Assembly: GCA_937959115.1 (NCBI GenBank)
Contig: CALGAW010000026.1
Span: 1-64,000 of the forward strand
Origin: an uncultured Saprospiraceae bacterium
Lineage (GTDB): Bacteria; Bacteroidota; Bacteroidia; Chitinophagales; Saprospiraceae
Reading direction: 5' to 3'
DNA length: 64,000 nucleotides
Position numbers and translations under genes: made by a program. This document shows, piece after piece, positions 36,640-46,131 of this stretch. The notes beneath the pieces are model-generated. The model was not told the origin of the DNA, made no database searches, and saw nothing but the letters and a program-made list of their open reading frames with translations. The stretch's first letter is position 1. Every line of letters begins with the position of its first letter.

Positions 36640-36712
36640 AAGTTTAGATTCTTAAATTTTCTTTTATAACCCTAGTAAGCCTCTAATCTTAAAAACCCTA
36701 CTCTAGACCACC

Positions 36713-38089
36713 TTAGTCGAGATGTGTAATCACCTTAAACAATTTAAAGTGATTGTCCTCTATTGGTTTTGGCTTGTCTATATTCCTTACAGCTGCTTTG
36801 AAAAACTTATAGACTCTTAAACAAGAATCCCAAGTAAATTGTTTGTGGGAGTTGGTGTCCAGATATCGCTTCATTTTATTAAGGAGACTTTCAAGCAAAT
36901 CAAAGTTTTCTAAATCATAGTGTATCCTGATTTCTAGTAATCTTGACCACATCGCGATGTAATGACTATCATTGTGTCTCAAGTCTTTCAGGTAATCTAG
37001 CGCTTCATCGGGCTTGCGTTCCATGTATAAAATCAATCCTTTCAGAAAGTCGATATAAAAGCGATTTTGATTGTTAAAATATCTTGAATTCCTTGCTTCA
37101 GAGATTCGATTAAACTCTTCAAAATCTTCATCTAAAATGACGAACATCAAGTGAAAGAAGTAGGTGATGGTCTCATGAATATTAAACTTTTCCTGGAGCT
37201 CAAACCCTTCTTGACTCCATTCTCTAAGGCTAGGAAGTGGTAGCCCGTATTGCATCCCCATTAGCATTTTAAGAAAGATGGTGACTCGTAGTAATCGTTT
37301 TCCTTTGTCCTTGTCCTCCTCATCTCCTTCTCCCTTGTTAAATAACACCTCTGCTTCTGCGATTTGTTTTTGAAGTTGGTCTAAATCGTAAAAATTGAAT
37401 CTGGCTTCACTTACTTTAAAAATTCCGGCAATTGAAGAACTTCTTACGTCCTGAATAATTCTGTTTATCTTATCATTAGAAGGAAAGTTCGACTTTAATT
37501 CATCATACAACAAAGAGTTATCCATACAGATACTAGACAGCAAATAGTAATATTGTCCTAGCTCTACATGGTAAAGGTCATCCAAAACACTACTTTTCCT
37601 GATGAGCAATTCCTTCAGCTTTTTATAATCCTCCTTGGTCTGAATTCTAAGTCGCAGGTTAATCTCCCAACTGATTCTCCGAAGGTCGGTGACTAGATCA
37701 AGTTGATTATTGTTGTCTTTTTTGATTTTATCAGAATAATAATCAAAAAGACCATATTGCTCTTCAGCATAAGCGATCTCTGCGAGTACCCTATTGCGCT
37801 CCTTACCATTTTCATTGAGGTAGTGCAACATTTTGACATTTTCAATTTCTTGTCTTGAAAAATAGATGATCCGGTTGAGTGACTCGTCTTGTTTCTTAGG
37901 ATTTAGGTGAGAGAACTTAGATTTTATTTTCTGAAGTTGTTTTTGAAATTTTTCACTCGAATCAACATCAAGGCAGCGTTTAAGGTAATCATGCCGCTTA
38001 TCATTTGACGAAGAGCATTTATAATTTAGTTGTCTCTTCTCTGATTTAGAAAGACTTGATATTAGTTCATATAATCTTTTCCCCTTCAT
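36713..38089 (-). CDS. Hypothetical all-helical protein
   Basis: I prefer the ATG at 38089 (MKGKRLYELISSLSKSEKRQ) over the longer start at 38116. The 458 or so residues are nearly all amphipathic helix, rich in Lys, Glu, Leu and aromatic residues, with TPR-like spacing (YYYLLSSICMDNSLLYDELK, FYIDFLKGLILYMERKPDEALDYLKDL). There is no signal peptide or membrane segment. The SLSKSEKRQL opening is shared by uncharacterised Bacteroidota proteins I have seen but cannot name. An acidic run (GEGDEEDKDKGKR) falls mid-protein. It is convergent with rimO and divergent from the next gene. Confidence 0.75.
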   Translation of the reverse strand: MKGKRLYELISSLSKSEKRQLNYKCSSSNDKRHDYLKRCLDVDSSEKFQKQLQKIKSKFSHLNPKKQDESLNRIIYFSRQEIENVKMLHYLNENGKERNRVLAEIAYAEEQYGLFDYYSDKIKKDNNNQLDLVTDLRRISWEINLRLRIQTKEDYKKLKELLIRKSSVLDDLYHVELGQYYYLLSSICMDNSLLYDELKSNFPSNDKINRIIQDVRSSSIAGIFKVSEARFNFYDLDQLQKQIAEAEVLFNKGEGDEEDKDKGKRLLRVTIFLKMLMGMQYGLPLPSLREWSQEGFELQEKFNIHETITYFFHLMFVILDEDFEEFNRISEARNSRYFNNQNRFYIDFLKGLILYMERKPDEALDYLKDLRHNDSHYIAMWSRLLEIRIHYDLENFDLLESLLNKMKRYLDTNSHKQFTWDSCLRVYKFFKAAVRNIDKPKPIEDNHFKLFKVITHLD

Positions 38090-38181
38090 AGCCCGCCAAA
38101 TTACAAATTGCAACAAAGAATCCCAAATTCATTTTTCAGAATGGTTTGGATGAGTTGCGATTCTTTACTAATTTCGAGTCA

Positions 38182-39225
38182 ATGAAGAAGTTGCTCTCAA
38201 ACATCCTAATTCTGTTATTTTCAACATGTACTGTACTATTAGGACAAGAAACCGATACCGACTATATCAAGGTGTATCCCGACAAGGTATATTTAAGTCC
38301 GTATTACCTCTATAAGTATCCTTTGATTCAATTAAAACCACAAGGAAGGACAAACGATTGGCAAGCAAAGTATTATCCCAACACACCGAATAGTTTAGGC
38401 ATCCAATTTAGATACAAGAGTATTTCGTTTGGCGTTGGTTTATCAAATACAATTTCTCAAACTAAAATTGATCGATTTGGGGAATCTAAAGCGATAGATA
38501 TTAATGTCAAAATCGCTCAGCCTTCCCAACTTATAGAGGTTTATGTCAAACGATATCAAGGACTTACAGACTTAAACGCACCCAACTACCCGCAAGATTC
38601 TATTTATAATTATGCATATTATAATCGACCCGATGCAACCTTTTGGTATAGTAAAGCAAACTACATATATATATTTAATAAGGAAGAATATTCCTATCGA
38701 TCAACATTCAACTTTATGGAAAGGCAGGTTCAATCTGCTGGTTCCTTGCTGCTTATAGCCAATGTCACTTACAATTGTTTAAGAGGAGATACTGCTCTTC
38801 TTGCAGCGCCAATTAGACAAGCATATGGGGAGTTAGGGACAATAAAATCCTTTGCTACGTTAGATTCTGGGATTGGTGCTGGATACGGTTATACAAAAGT
38901 ATTTGGCGACTTCTTCGTTTCTGGGGTAGGCTTTATAGGAATTGATTATCAAAACAACCGTTTTTTAACTTCAAATAGTATGGAGGAATGGGAAACAAAA
39001 GCAAGTGCAGTTCCGTTATTAGATATAAGAGCAACTTTGGGATATAATAATGATAAGTTTTTTGCAGGACTTGTTTATAATGCCGATTTTAACTTTATCA
39101 ATTTTAACAATGTGAATGGTTATTTTAATTATAATCTGATAATTGCAAGAATTGGCATACGTTTCGCAGCTCCAAAGTTGTTGAGGAATATTGAACGGCG
39201 TAATCCTTTGAATAAACAGTCGTAA
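38182..39225 (+). CDS. DUF4421 domain protein
   Basis: I chose the ATG at 38182, which gives a signal peptide (MKKLLSNILILLFSTCTVLLGQ). The 347 aa fit DUF4421: DTDYIKVYPDKVYLSPYYLYKY at the mature start, then GIQFRYKSISFGVGLS, a QLIEVYVKRYQGLTD block and a strand-rich C-terminal half with glycine/aromatic alternation (GAGYGYTKVFGDFFVSGVGFIG). The pattern suggests an outer-membrane beta-barrel. Function is unknown. It may share a transcript with the following kelch lipoprotein (about 60 bp gap). Confidence 0.75.
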   Translation: MKKLLSNILILLFSTCTVLLGQETDTDYIKVYPDKVYLSPYYLYKYPLIQLKPQGRTNDWQAKYYPNTPNSLGIQFRYKSISFGVGLSNTISQTKIDRFGESKAIDINVKIAQPSQLIEVYVKRYQGLTDLNAPNYPQDSIYNYAYYNRPDATFWYSKANYIYIFNKEEYSYRSTFNFMERQVQSAGSLLLIANVTYNCLRGDTALLAAPIRQAYGELGTIKSFATLDSGIGAGYGYTKVFGDFFVSGVGFIGIDYQNNRFLTSNSMEEWETKASAVPLLDIRATLGYNNDKFFAGLVYNADFNFINFNNVNGYFNYNLIIARIGIRFAAPKLLRNIERRNPLNKQS

Positions 39226-39285
39226 AATTAAATTGACGAATATTCTAACGCCTATTTTGTATTTTTTTATTAAAACTGGACATTG

Positions 39286-40239
39286 ATGAGATCTTTTTTT
39301 ATTCTCGCATTTATAGTATTCGTTTCACTTACAATTGGTTGTGAACCTGACAAACCAAAAGTAAACGAAGAACCTGACGGAACTTGGACACAGTTAGCAG
39401 ATCCGAACTTTTCAGAACGGGAGGATGCTGTCTGCTTTGTAATTGGCGGTAAAGCTTATGTCGGTTGTGGAAAACAGAATAGCACCTACCTTAATGACTT
39501 TTATGTGTTTGATGGCACTACCTGGAACCCAATTGCTAGCTTGCCTGGTGCGGAGCGTTCTGGGGCTGTGGCCTTCGTTTCAAACAACATGGGCTACGTT
39601 GGATTAGGTCAATCCGTAAACACTGCAGGACAACAAAGCGTGTATCAAGATTTTTGGAAATATGACCCCGTTTCAAATAGCTGGACTGCTGCCCCAATCT
39701 TCCCTGGGCAACCAAGATACCATGCTGCAGCTTTCGAGGCTGACGGTGAAGGCTTTGTAGCAACGGGCATCAATGCAAACGCCAATAGACTTAAGGATAT
39801 CTGGAAACTGAACAACTCCACTGATGCTTGGGTACAAATGGCAGATTTTCCTGATGGTGTTAGAATCAAATCCCTAGGAACGAGTATCCTCGGCAACGGT
39901 TTTATCATTGGAGGAACGGACAATAATGATATCTGGGAATACAACAATGCACTAGATACCTGGACAAAACGACTTGACCTTGAAGGAGCCGAGCGAGATG
40001 GAAGTATCTTGTTTACCATTGGCAGTAAAAGTTACTATGGTATGGGTTCTGGAAGCGGTTCTTACTACACGGACCTCTGGGAGTTCGACTTTCACGCTTA
40101 TCGCCTTGAAGAACAAAAAGAATTTGCCGGCACAGGACGCAAAGACGCCATCGGCTTTAGCATCAACAACAAGGGCTATCTCCTAATGGGAGGAAACAAC
40201 AGCGACTTATTCTCAGATTTCTGGGAATTTAAACCGTAA
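39286..40239 (+). CDS. Kelch-repeat lipoprotein
   Basis: I chose the ATG at 39286 rather than the TTG one codon earlier. The 317-aa product has a lipoprotein signal (FIVFVSLTIGC, lipidated Cys about residue 19) and an acidic linker. About six kelch-type repeats of roughly 48 aa follow (GKAYVGCGKQ...YLNDFYVFDGTTWNPIASLPG; GFVATGINANANRLKDIWKLN; GFIIGGTDNNDIWEYN; GYLLMGGNNSDLFSDFWEF), which form a beta-propeller. Such proteins usually bind other proteins or glycans at the cell surface. No enzyme motif is seen. Confidence 0.88.
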   Translation: MRSFFILAFIVFVSLTIGCEPDKPKVNEEPDGTWTQLADPNFSEREDAVCFVIGGKAYVGCGKQNSTYLNDFYVFDGTTWNPIASLPGAERSGAVAFVSNNMGYVGLGQSVNTAGQQSVYQDFWKYDPVSNSWTAAPIFPGQPRYHAAAFEADGEGFVATGINANANRLKDIWKLNNSTDAWVQMADFPDGVRIKSLGTSILGNGFIIGGTDNNDIWEYNNALDTWTKRLDLEGAERDGSILFTIGSKSYYGMGSGSGSYYTDLWEFDFHAYRLEEQKEFAGTGRKDAIGFSINNKGYLLMGGNNSDLFSDFWEFKP

Positions 40240-40254
40240 AGTAATTATTAACAA

Positions 40255-41487
40255 TTAAATATTTTCTTCCCTGTTTTCGAATTCTCGAATGAGTAGGTAA
40301 TACCAGAATACACCGATAATGTAGAGCACTACAGTGATCATAAAAATCCATACATAACGTATTTCTAGTTGTCGGAGCCAGCTAAACATGGTTAGGCTGA
40401 ACAACCAACTGCCTGACCAGATAGAAGAATTGATTGCACTTATAAATTCTTGATTCCGTTTACCAACATAATACATCGTGAGCTCTGAAGTCATGGGACC
40501 GGCAACATTCATTAGGGGTTGGCGGATGATGTAGAAGAAAATAGCGAGGTAAACGGCAATACCTAATTCAGTGTATAGTTCAGTCGTAGCCATTAAAAAC
40601 AAGGCGATTATTGATAAAGACTGGAATAGCGTGATGGCTGTTTTGTACCCAAAGTTCTTTCGTATGTAAGGGATAAAAGTGACAAAAATCGGTACAAGAA
40701 CATAAGTGATCGCACTTAGTATACTGAAGTATCTGGATTCTATTCCATGCACATGTAGGAAAAACAGATTGATGACTGGTATGGTGAATCCTGCGCCAAT
40801 AGCAATAATCAGAGTAGGAATAACGGCTTTGAATATCTTTTTGTAGTCATCAGGCATTAGTTTTATCCGTTTCCCGATCTGTTCATCAATGTTGATCTTA
40901 CGAACAAAATAAATACTTATAAACCCTATTAATGAACAACCAATCATCACATTTCGCTCAGAGAAGAGAACTGGGTCGTAGACATTTAACAGATAATTCA
41001 ACACACCCACTAGAAAAATAGAAGCGCCCCAAGTCTGAAAGAACAAGGCGATGGCTTCTGAATGTTGTTCCTTCTTTACATTTAACATGATAAAAGGCAA
41101 TGCAGAAGCCTGTATAGTTGCAAAAGATAGACCAAGCAGCATCATGAAAAAACGTAACCAACCTTCCCGTCCCATTTCAGCACAAAGAATGACGAGTAAG
41201 GAGAAAAAGGGCATTCCTACAGCTGCAACGTAAAAAAACTGGATCAGTTTCTTGCCTTTTATAAAAAAGCCTAACGGGGCGCCCAAAACCATGATCGCTA
41301 GGAATCGATAAGAAAAGAAGGAAGTAATTTCAAAATCTTCATAACCCAACTTTGTCATGAAAAAATTGAACAGAATAAAAAAGCTTGTATTGCAAACTTG
41401 GAGGAAAAACTCTGCTAAAACCAAATAATAGATTGGTGCTTCTACTTTCTTATACTCCGCCAGAATTCCTTTTAAAAACTTGATCAT
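40255..41487 (-). CDS. Major facilitator superfamily transporter
   Basis: The 410-aa inner-membrane protein has about 12 hydrophobic helices, an MFS-length product, and the loop 2-3 pattern GAPLGFFIKGKKLIQFF. A charged central loop (FVRKINIDEQIGKRIKLMPDDYKKI) separates two six-helix halves. I see no motif that identifies a substrate. Its start is 3 bp from the end of miaA on the same strand, so the two are co-transcribed with miaA first; a functional link with tRNA modification is not implied. Confidence 0.85.
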   Translation of the reverse strand: MIKFLKGILAEYKKVEAPIYYLVLAEFFLQVCNTSFFILFNFFMTKLGYEDFEITSFFSYRFLAIMVLGAPLGFFIKGKKLIQFFYVAAVGMPFFSLLVILCAEMGREGWLRFFMMLLGLSFATIQASALPFIMLNVKKEQHSEAIALFFQTWGASIFLVGVLNYLLNVYDPVLFSERNVMIGCSLIGFISIYFVRKINIDEQIGKRIKLMPDDYKKIFKAVIPTLIIAIGAGFTIPVINLFFLHVHGIESRYFSILSAITYVLVPIFVTFIPYIRKNFGYKTAITLFQSLSIIALFLMATTELYTELGIAVYLAIFFYIIRQPLMNVAGPMTSELTMYYVGKRNQEFISAINSSIWSGSWLFSLTMFSWLRQLEIRYVWIFMITVVLYIIGVFWYYLLIREFENREENI

Positions 41488-41490
41488 TCA

Positions 41491-42390
41491 CTAATTCTTC
41501 CGTTGTTCTTCAATCCATGGAACGACATCGTCAATCTTATTCAATGCAAACAATTTCAACCCGTTTTCCTTTCTAAACCAAGTCAATTGCCGCTTGGCAT
41601 ATCTCCTTGTATTTCTCTTTATTAAGTCTATTGTTCTTTCCAATGTTTCAGATCCATTCAGGTATCCAAAAAGCTCCTTGTATCCAACAGTCTGAAGCGA
41701 ATTAAGTTGTTGAAAATCAGACAATTTCTTTACTTCATCCACTAACCCCGCTTCGATCATTAAATCCACCCGATGATTGATTCGATCATACAGCTCTTGC
41801 CGATCCCAGTCTAACGCTACTTTTAAGGTAGTGAAGGGGCGTTTCTTCTTTGTTTGTTGCTGGAAGTGCACAAAAGGCTTTCCAGACGCTCTACAAACCT
41901 CTAACGCACGAATAACGCGATGTGGGTTTTGCTTGTCTACCATATTATAGTAATCTGGATCCGCAGTTTTCAGTTCATCCAGCAAGGAAGGTAGTCCGTC
42001 GGTTTCCAGTTGTTGAGTAAGCTTGGTTCTTATTTCTTCAGGCACCACTGGAAAACTGTCTAGACCTTCACACACTGCTCTAATAAACAGACCAGAGCCA
42101 CCAGCCATCACGACCACCTCATGTTTCTTAAATAGCTTTTCTAGTAATTGCAAGGCATCGCGCTCAAAATCTCCTGCACTGTATTGGTCTTGAATCGATA
42201 AAGAGTTCACAAAATGATGTGGTACTGCAGCTAGTTCTTCTGAAGTCGGCTTAGCTGTACCAATGTTCATCTCTCTGTAAAACTGTCTACTGTCTGCGGA
42301 AAGCACTACGGTGTTATAATGCTTAGCAATTTGAATGGCGAGTGCTGTTTTACCAGAAGCCGTTGGCCCACAGACAACGATTAAGTGCAT
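41491..42390 (-). CDS. miaA: tRNA dimethylallyltransferase MiaA
   Basis: The 299-aa enzyme transfers dimethylallyl from DMAPP to A37 of tRNAs that read UNN codons. The P-loop is GPTASGKTA at 8-16, followed by SADSRQFYREMNIGTAKP, the DMAPP/tRNA-binding HHFVNS and QYSAGDFERDA motifs, GGSGLFIRAVCEG, and the C-terminal YAKRQLTWFRKE. All conserved family residues appear to be present. It is the first gene of a unit with the MFS transporter. A modest -7-like box lies about 50 bp upstream. Confidence 0.97.
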   Translation of the reverse strand: MHLIVVCGPTASGKTALAIQIAKHYNTVVLSADSRQFYREMNIGTAKPTSEELAAVPHHFVNSLSIQDQYSAGDFERDALQLLEKLFKKHEVVVMAGGSGLFIRAVCEGLDSFPVVPEEIRTKLTQQLETDGLPSLLDELKTADPDYYNMVDKQNPHRVIRALEVCRASGKPFVHFQQQTKKKRPFTTLKVALDWDRQELYDRINHRVDLMIEAGLVDEVKKLSDFQQLNSLQTVGYKELFGYLNGSETLERTIDLIKRNTRRYAKRQLTWFRKENGLKLFALNKIDDVVPWIEEQRKN

Positions 42391-42436
42391 TTTTTTTATG
42401 TTTAATGATTAATTCACAGCTATTTAAGTTTTGATA

Positions 42437-42444
42437 CAAAAGTG
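42437..42444 (-). promoter_or_regulatory. Putative -7 box for miaA
   Basis: The minus strand reads CACTTTTG, one base off TAnnTTTG, and is followed by TATC. It lies about 47 bp before the miaA ATG. A TTTG further upstream is more distant than the usual -33 spacing, so this is a weak call. Confidence 0.3.
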
Positions 42445-42530
42445 AAAAACACTACACTGAATTCAGTACCTGCAAATAACCAAGATCCTTATATTAACGA
42501 TTAATCATTGACAATTACATTAATAATTAA

Positions 42531-43736
42531 TCAAACGTTTTCCCACCTTCTATAGACGCGTGAGTTTTTGAAGATGTACTCAAGAATGTCTTTCTCTGTT
42601 TGATCGAGTGTTTTGCCTCTTCTTGCCATGACCAGTTCGGCTGTTTCGAATGCTTTGGTTAATCGATAGGTAGACAGGCCGCTTGCACCGCCCCAAGCGA
42701 AGGATGGGATAAAGTTCCTAGGGAATCCAGCTCCAAAGATGTTTGCACTTACGCCAACTACTGTTCCAGTGTTAAACATTGTATTGATTCCACATTTCGA
42801 GTGATCACCCATGATTAACCCACAGAACTGTAGGCCTGTCGTTACAAAGCTTTCAGACGCATAGTTCCATAATCGGACATCTGCATAATTGTTTTTCAGA
42901 TTCGAGTTATTGGTATCCGCTCCAAGATTACACCATTCGCCAATGACAGAATTTCCTAGGAAGCCGTCATGTCCTTTATTTGCATAGCCGATAAACACGC
43001 AATTGTTGACTTCTCCCCCAACCTTAGAACTAGGTCCGATTGTCGTAGGTCCATAAATCTTAGCACCTAGTTTCACGACAGATTGCTCACACATTGCTAG
43101 TGGCCCACGAATCACAGAGCCTTCCATGATTTCAGCATCCTTACCTACATATATTGGTCCTTTTGAGCAATTCAGGATGGCACCCTCTACCATGGCTCCA
43201 GGTTCTAGGAATATGTTTGATGGATCACCGATGACCATGTTCGTGTCGCTGAGGGGCTCAGAGGTTCGATCACGTGTTATTTTTTCAAAATCCAGCTCAA
43301 TTGCTTCTCCATTTCGTTTAAAAATGTCCCAAGGGTGATTGATCTTAATAAAGTCAGCAGTAGAATTGACCTTGTTCAACCCTTCAATTTCCAATGATTC
43401 ATCCAATACCTTGAATTGTTCATCGCTAATATTAGCAGCAATGAATTCAGTTCCTTGGATGAGGGCATCTCCTTGTGCTAGCTCAGCAATCTCAGCACAT
43501 AGCGATGGACAAGGCAACACGCTACCATTAATCACGATATTTTTAGGTCTTAATTTAAACTTGTATTTAGTTGATAAATGAGGCGTGGTGAGGTAAGAAA
43601 ACGAATTATTAAACCAAAGCTCCCATTTTTCACGAATGGTTAGAATACCAACTCGGATTTCTCCAACAGGTCTGGTAAACGTCAACGGTTGAAGTCTCTT
43701 GTAAGATTTATCGTCAAATAGTATTAAGTTCTCCAT
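42531..43736 (-). CDS. GlmU-like sugar nucleotidyltransferase / left-handed beta-helix protein
   Basis: I chose the ATG at 43736 (MENLILFDDKSYKRLQPLTF). The 401-aa product is the Bacteroidota GlmU-family form. The N-terminal part is a reduced nucleotidyltransferase-like region (PLTFTRPVGEIRVGILTIREKW), and the C-terminal half is a left-handed beta-helix of hexapeptide repeats (VIGDPSNIFLEPGAMVEGAIL, IYVGKDAEIMEGSVIRGP, NCVFIGYANKGHDGFLGNSVIGEWCNLGAD). The canonical GlmU pyrophosphorylase loop LAAGxGTRM is not present, so catalytic activity is uncertain. It begins 72 bp after rpmE2, separated by a terminator. Confidence 0.82.
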   Translation of the reverse strand: MENLILFDDKSYKRLQPLTFTRPVGEIRVGILTIREKWELWFNNSFSYLTTPHLSTKYKFKLRPKNIVINGSVLPCPSLCAEIAELAQGDALIQGTEFIAANISDEQFKVLDESLEIEGLNKVNSTADFIKINHPWDIFKRNGEAIELDFEKITRDRTSEPLSDTNMVIGDPSNIFLEPGAMVEGAILNCSKGPIYVGKDAEIMEGSVIRGPLAMCEQSVVKLGAKIYGPTTIGPSSKVGGEVNNCVFIGYANKGHDGFLGNSVIGEWCNLGADTNNSNLKNNYADVRLWNYASESFVTTGLQFCGLIMGDHSKCGINTMFNTGTVVGVSANIFGAGFPRNFIPSFAWGGASGLSTYRLTKAFETAELVMARRGKTLDQTEKDILEYIFKNSRVYRRWENV

Positions 43737-43756
43737 ACATCCTTTTAAGAATACAA

Positions 43757-43788
43757 ACAAAAAAAGCCCCAAAATCATTGGAGCTTTT
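43757..43788 (-). terminator. Intrinsic terminator downstream of rpmE2
   Basis: On the minus strand AAAAGCTCCAA pairs with TTGGGGCTTTT (11 bp with one G-T wobble) around a TGATT loop, and a run of seven or more T residues follows. It ends the rpmE2 transcript 20 bp after its stop codon, which makes the GlmU-like gene a separate unit or dependent on read-through. Confidence 0.8.
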
Positions 43789-43807
43789 AATATCTTTTAG
43801 CCTTGTT

Positions 43808-44095
43808 CTACTCTCCACTCTCTTCTTCAGTGTCCTTCGCCTTAAATTGGTCGAACTTAGCAAATTTCTTGTTGAATTTATCAATTCTACCTGCAGTATC
43901 GACAAATTTCATTTTCCCTGTGTAGAAAGGATGTGAGTTTGCAGAAATCTCCACCTTGATTAAAGGATATTCACTGCCTTCAAATTCGATTGTGTCACTA
44001 GTAGGCGCACATGATTGAGTAATAAACGCGTAATCCGTAGATATATCTTTAAAAACTACTTTTCTATACGATTCAGGATGTATTCCTTTTTTCAT
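43808..44095 (-). CDS. rpmE2: 50S ribosomal protein L31 type B
   Basis: I chose the ATG at 44095, giving [17 protein letters not shown], the canonical L31 opening; an upstream start adds 11 unlike residues. The 95-aa protein has the L31 core ([55 protein letters not shown]). It lacks the CxxC zinc motif of the A type, so it is the zinc-independent type B form. The acidic tail (KDTEEESGE) is typical of Bacteroidota. It has its own promoter-like box upstream and a strong terminator downstream. Confidence 0.97.
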   Translation of the reverse strand: MKKGIHPESYRKVVFKDISTDYAFITQSCAPTSDTIEFEGSEYPLIKVEISANSHPFYTGKMKFVDTAGRIDKFNKKFAKFDQFKAKDTEEESGE

Positions 44096-44125
44096 GATAA
44101 TTTTCTTTTTTACTATTTTGGACAG

Positions 44126-44133
44126 CAAAGATA
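44126..44133 (-). promoter_or_regulatory. -7 box of the rpmE2 promoter
   Basis: The minus strand reads TATCTTTG, a perfect TAnnTTTG, about 30 bp before the rpmE2 start. A clear -33 TTTG at the usual distance is not visible, but the match, distance and monocistronic context support it. Confidence 0.55.
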
Positions 44134-44306
44134 ATCAAAAATTGGATAAAACGTTAGTATTTTATTTCAAAAGTTTTAGCAACCAAAAGTCTAAGGTACC
44201 AATGCGTATTTGTTCATGACTTCAAACGATCTGCTGTAAAGATATTTCAGTAAGAAACAAGCGCCAGAAAAAGATAAAAATGGGTAAACTTGTAAACCAA
44301 ATACTG

Positions 44307-45062
44307 TTAACTCTTAGCATTCCATTCTTCATTAAAAGGATAACCTTCAAACGGATTAATCCCAGCTAATCCTTTTGCAAATAAAAAATTGGACCAAACA
44401 TCACGGTTTGCCTCCGGATAGAAAAACTGGAATCCTTCCGCTAGGTGCTCCCAATCCTGTAATTGAGATCGTTCGATTAGCTCCACCATATCTAGGAAAC
44501 GGTAAGACCATTCTTTCTCGACAAACTCGTCCTTCATCTCTGCCCCCTTGTTAATCTTCCCAAGTAAAAACAGTGTGGCAATAAGGACTTCAAGTTTTTG
44601 ATGATCAAAATCTGCTTCTTGAAACTCCTTGAAGGCCTCCTCATATTTTTCTTCTTTTAATAACGTTATTGCGACGCCCCATTCTTTATCATAGTCAGCT
44701 AGCGGATCGAGTAATAAATTGTTGTTTTTCAACGGATAATGCTCTACCAATGCTTTAGATGCAGGGATTTCTAGCAATTCCTTTCTCTTATCTTCTGGAG
44801 TCTTACGTTCACTCGAACTTTTGACTCCTGGTAAAAACTCTTGAAAGTTATGAATTGCGCCTTCATTTTCATCTCCTAACTCTGCATTCAGAATAAAGAC
44901 TTTGACCTGCTCACTCAGATCCTTTAATTCTAGGGCTGATGAGAGTCGAAGTAGCTCCTTGATCTGAACGTACCCAAGGCCAGCAATTGTTCCCTCCTTC
45001 TTGAATTGAGACAATGTATGCTTTAATAATTCTTCAACAATTGATAAATTTCTATACTTCAT
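44307..45062 (-). CDS. Hypothetical protein downstream of rluD
   Basis: The 251-aa product has no signal peptide or membrane segment. It is mostly helical and acidic (LLKEEKYEEAFKEFQEADFDHQ), ending in a tryptophan-rich region (WEHLAEGFQFFYPEANRDVWSNF). I do not recognise a family. The start is 10 bp after the rluD-like gene, so it is the last gene of the run that begins at 49114. No functional inference can be made beyond co-expression. Confidence 0.7.
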   Translation of the reverse strand: MKYRNLSIVEELLKHTLSQFKKEGTIAGLGYVQIKELLRLSSALELKDLSEQVKVFILNAELGDENEGAIHNFQEFLPGVKSSSERKTPEDKRKELLEIPASKALVEHYPLKNNNLLLDPLADYDKEWGVAITLLKEEKYEEAFKEFQEADFDHQKLEVLIATLFLLGKINKGAEMKDEFVEKEWSYRFLDMVELIERSQLQDWEHLAEGFQFFYPEANRDVWSNFLFAKGLAGINPFEGYPFNEEWNAKS

Positions 45063-45072
45063 TAATAACGCA

Positions 45073-46101
45073 TTAAAGTGTTTTTCTTCCTGCTAGATAA
45101 TTTCGCCATTTTTCAATACACATCTGCATATCATCTGGTAAATCTATTTCAAAGAATAGCTCTTTTCCAGTTGTTGGATGTACGAAACCAATTGATTTTG
45201 CGTGTAATCCCTGACGAGGCAATAATTTGAAACAGTTTTCCACAAATCGTCTGTATTTAGTGTATACGGTACCTTTCATGATTCGGTTGCCTCCATAACG
45301 CTCATCGTTGAACACAGGATTGCCATTGTACTTCATGTGTACACGAATCTGATGCGTCCTTCCTGTTTCAAGCTTGCACTCTACTAGACTGATGTAGTAC
45401 AACCGTTCCAACACTTTGTAGTGCGTGATGGCCGTCTTTCCTATTTCACCGTCTTTGGGATACGCTGCCATCTCAATCCTATGGCGTTCGTGTCGACCAA
45501 TGTTTAGATCTAAGGTGCCTTCATCAGAATCTGGTTCACTCCAAACCATTGCCACATAACGTCGTTGGATGGTGTGATTATAAAACTGTTTTGCCAAATG
45601 AGACATTGCGTGTTCTGATTTGGCAATCACCATTAAGCCTGAGGTATCCTTGTCAATTCGATGCACGATACCAGGGCGATCTGGCTCGTTTCCTTCCATG
45701 ACAGGCAGGTGCTTGAAGTGATAAGCCAAAGCATTTACCAATGTGCCAGTTCGATTACCAATACCTGGATGTACGACAAGACCAGGCGGTTTATTGATCA
45801 CGAGCAATTCTTCATCCTCATAAATTACATCTAGGGGAATGTTTTCAGGCAGAATCTCATTTGACTTAAGTGGCTTGGGTAAAACAACCGTGATCGTGTC
45901 ATTGGGGCGCACCTTATAATTCGACTTCACCCCTTTGTCATTCACCTTTACCGCACCAGACGAAATTGCATTTTGCACTCTGTTTCGAGTGGCTCGCTCA
46001 AGTCGATTGACTAGAAATTTATCTAGGCGAATGGGTTGCTGGCCAGGATCAGCAATAATTCTATAATGCTCGAAGTATTCCTGTTCTTCCTCTATGCTCA
46101 T
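45073..46101 (-). CDS. rluD: RluD-family 23S rRNA pseudouridine synthase
   Basis: The 342-aa enzyme has an N-terminal S4 RNA-binding domain (IRLDKFLVNRLERATRNRVQ near 22-41, AVKVNDKGVKSNYKVRPND) and a pseudouridine synthase domain. The catalytic motif is HRIDKDTSGLMVIAKS near 147-162, with Asp in the DTSGL block. VVHPGIGNRTGTLVNAL and GRTHQIRVHMKY are also typical. RluD makes pseudouridines in helix 69 of 23S rRNA; RluC/RluD assignment by sequence alone is imperfect. The start codon is 30 bp downstream of an RHS-like hypothetical gene on the same strand. Confidence 0.93.
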   Translation of the reverse strand: MSIEEEQEYFEHYRIIADPGQQPIRLDKFLVNRLERATRNRVQNAISSGAVKVNDKGVKSNYKVRPNDTITVVLPKPLKSNEILPENIPLDVIYEDEELLVINKPPGLVVHPGIGNRTGTLVNALAYHFKHLPVMEGNEPDRPGIVHRIDKDTSGLMVIAKSEHAMSHLAKQFYNHTIQRRYVAMVWSEPDSDEGTLDLNIGRHERHRIEMAAYPKDGEIGKTAITHYKVLERLYYISLVECKLETGRTHQIRVHMKYNGNPVFNDERYGGNRIMKGTVYTKYRRFVENCFKLLPRQGLHAKSIGFVHPTTGKELFFEIDLPDDMQMCIEKWRNYLAGRKTL

Positions 46102-46131
46102 AATAATTGTTTCTCAAAGGTAAGCATTCTT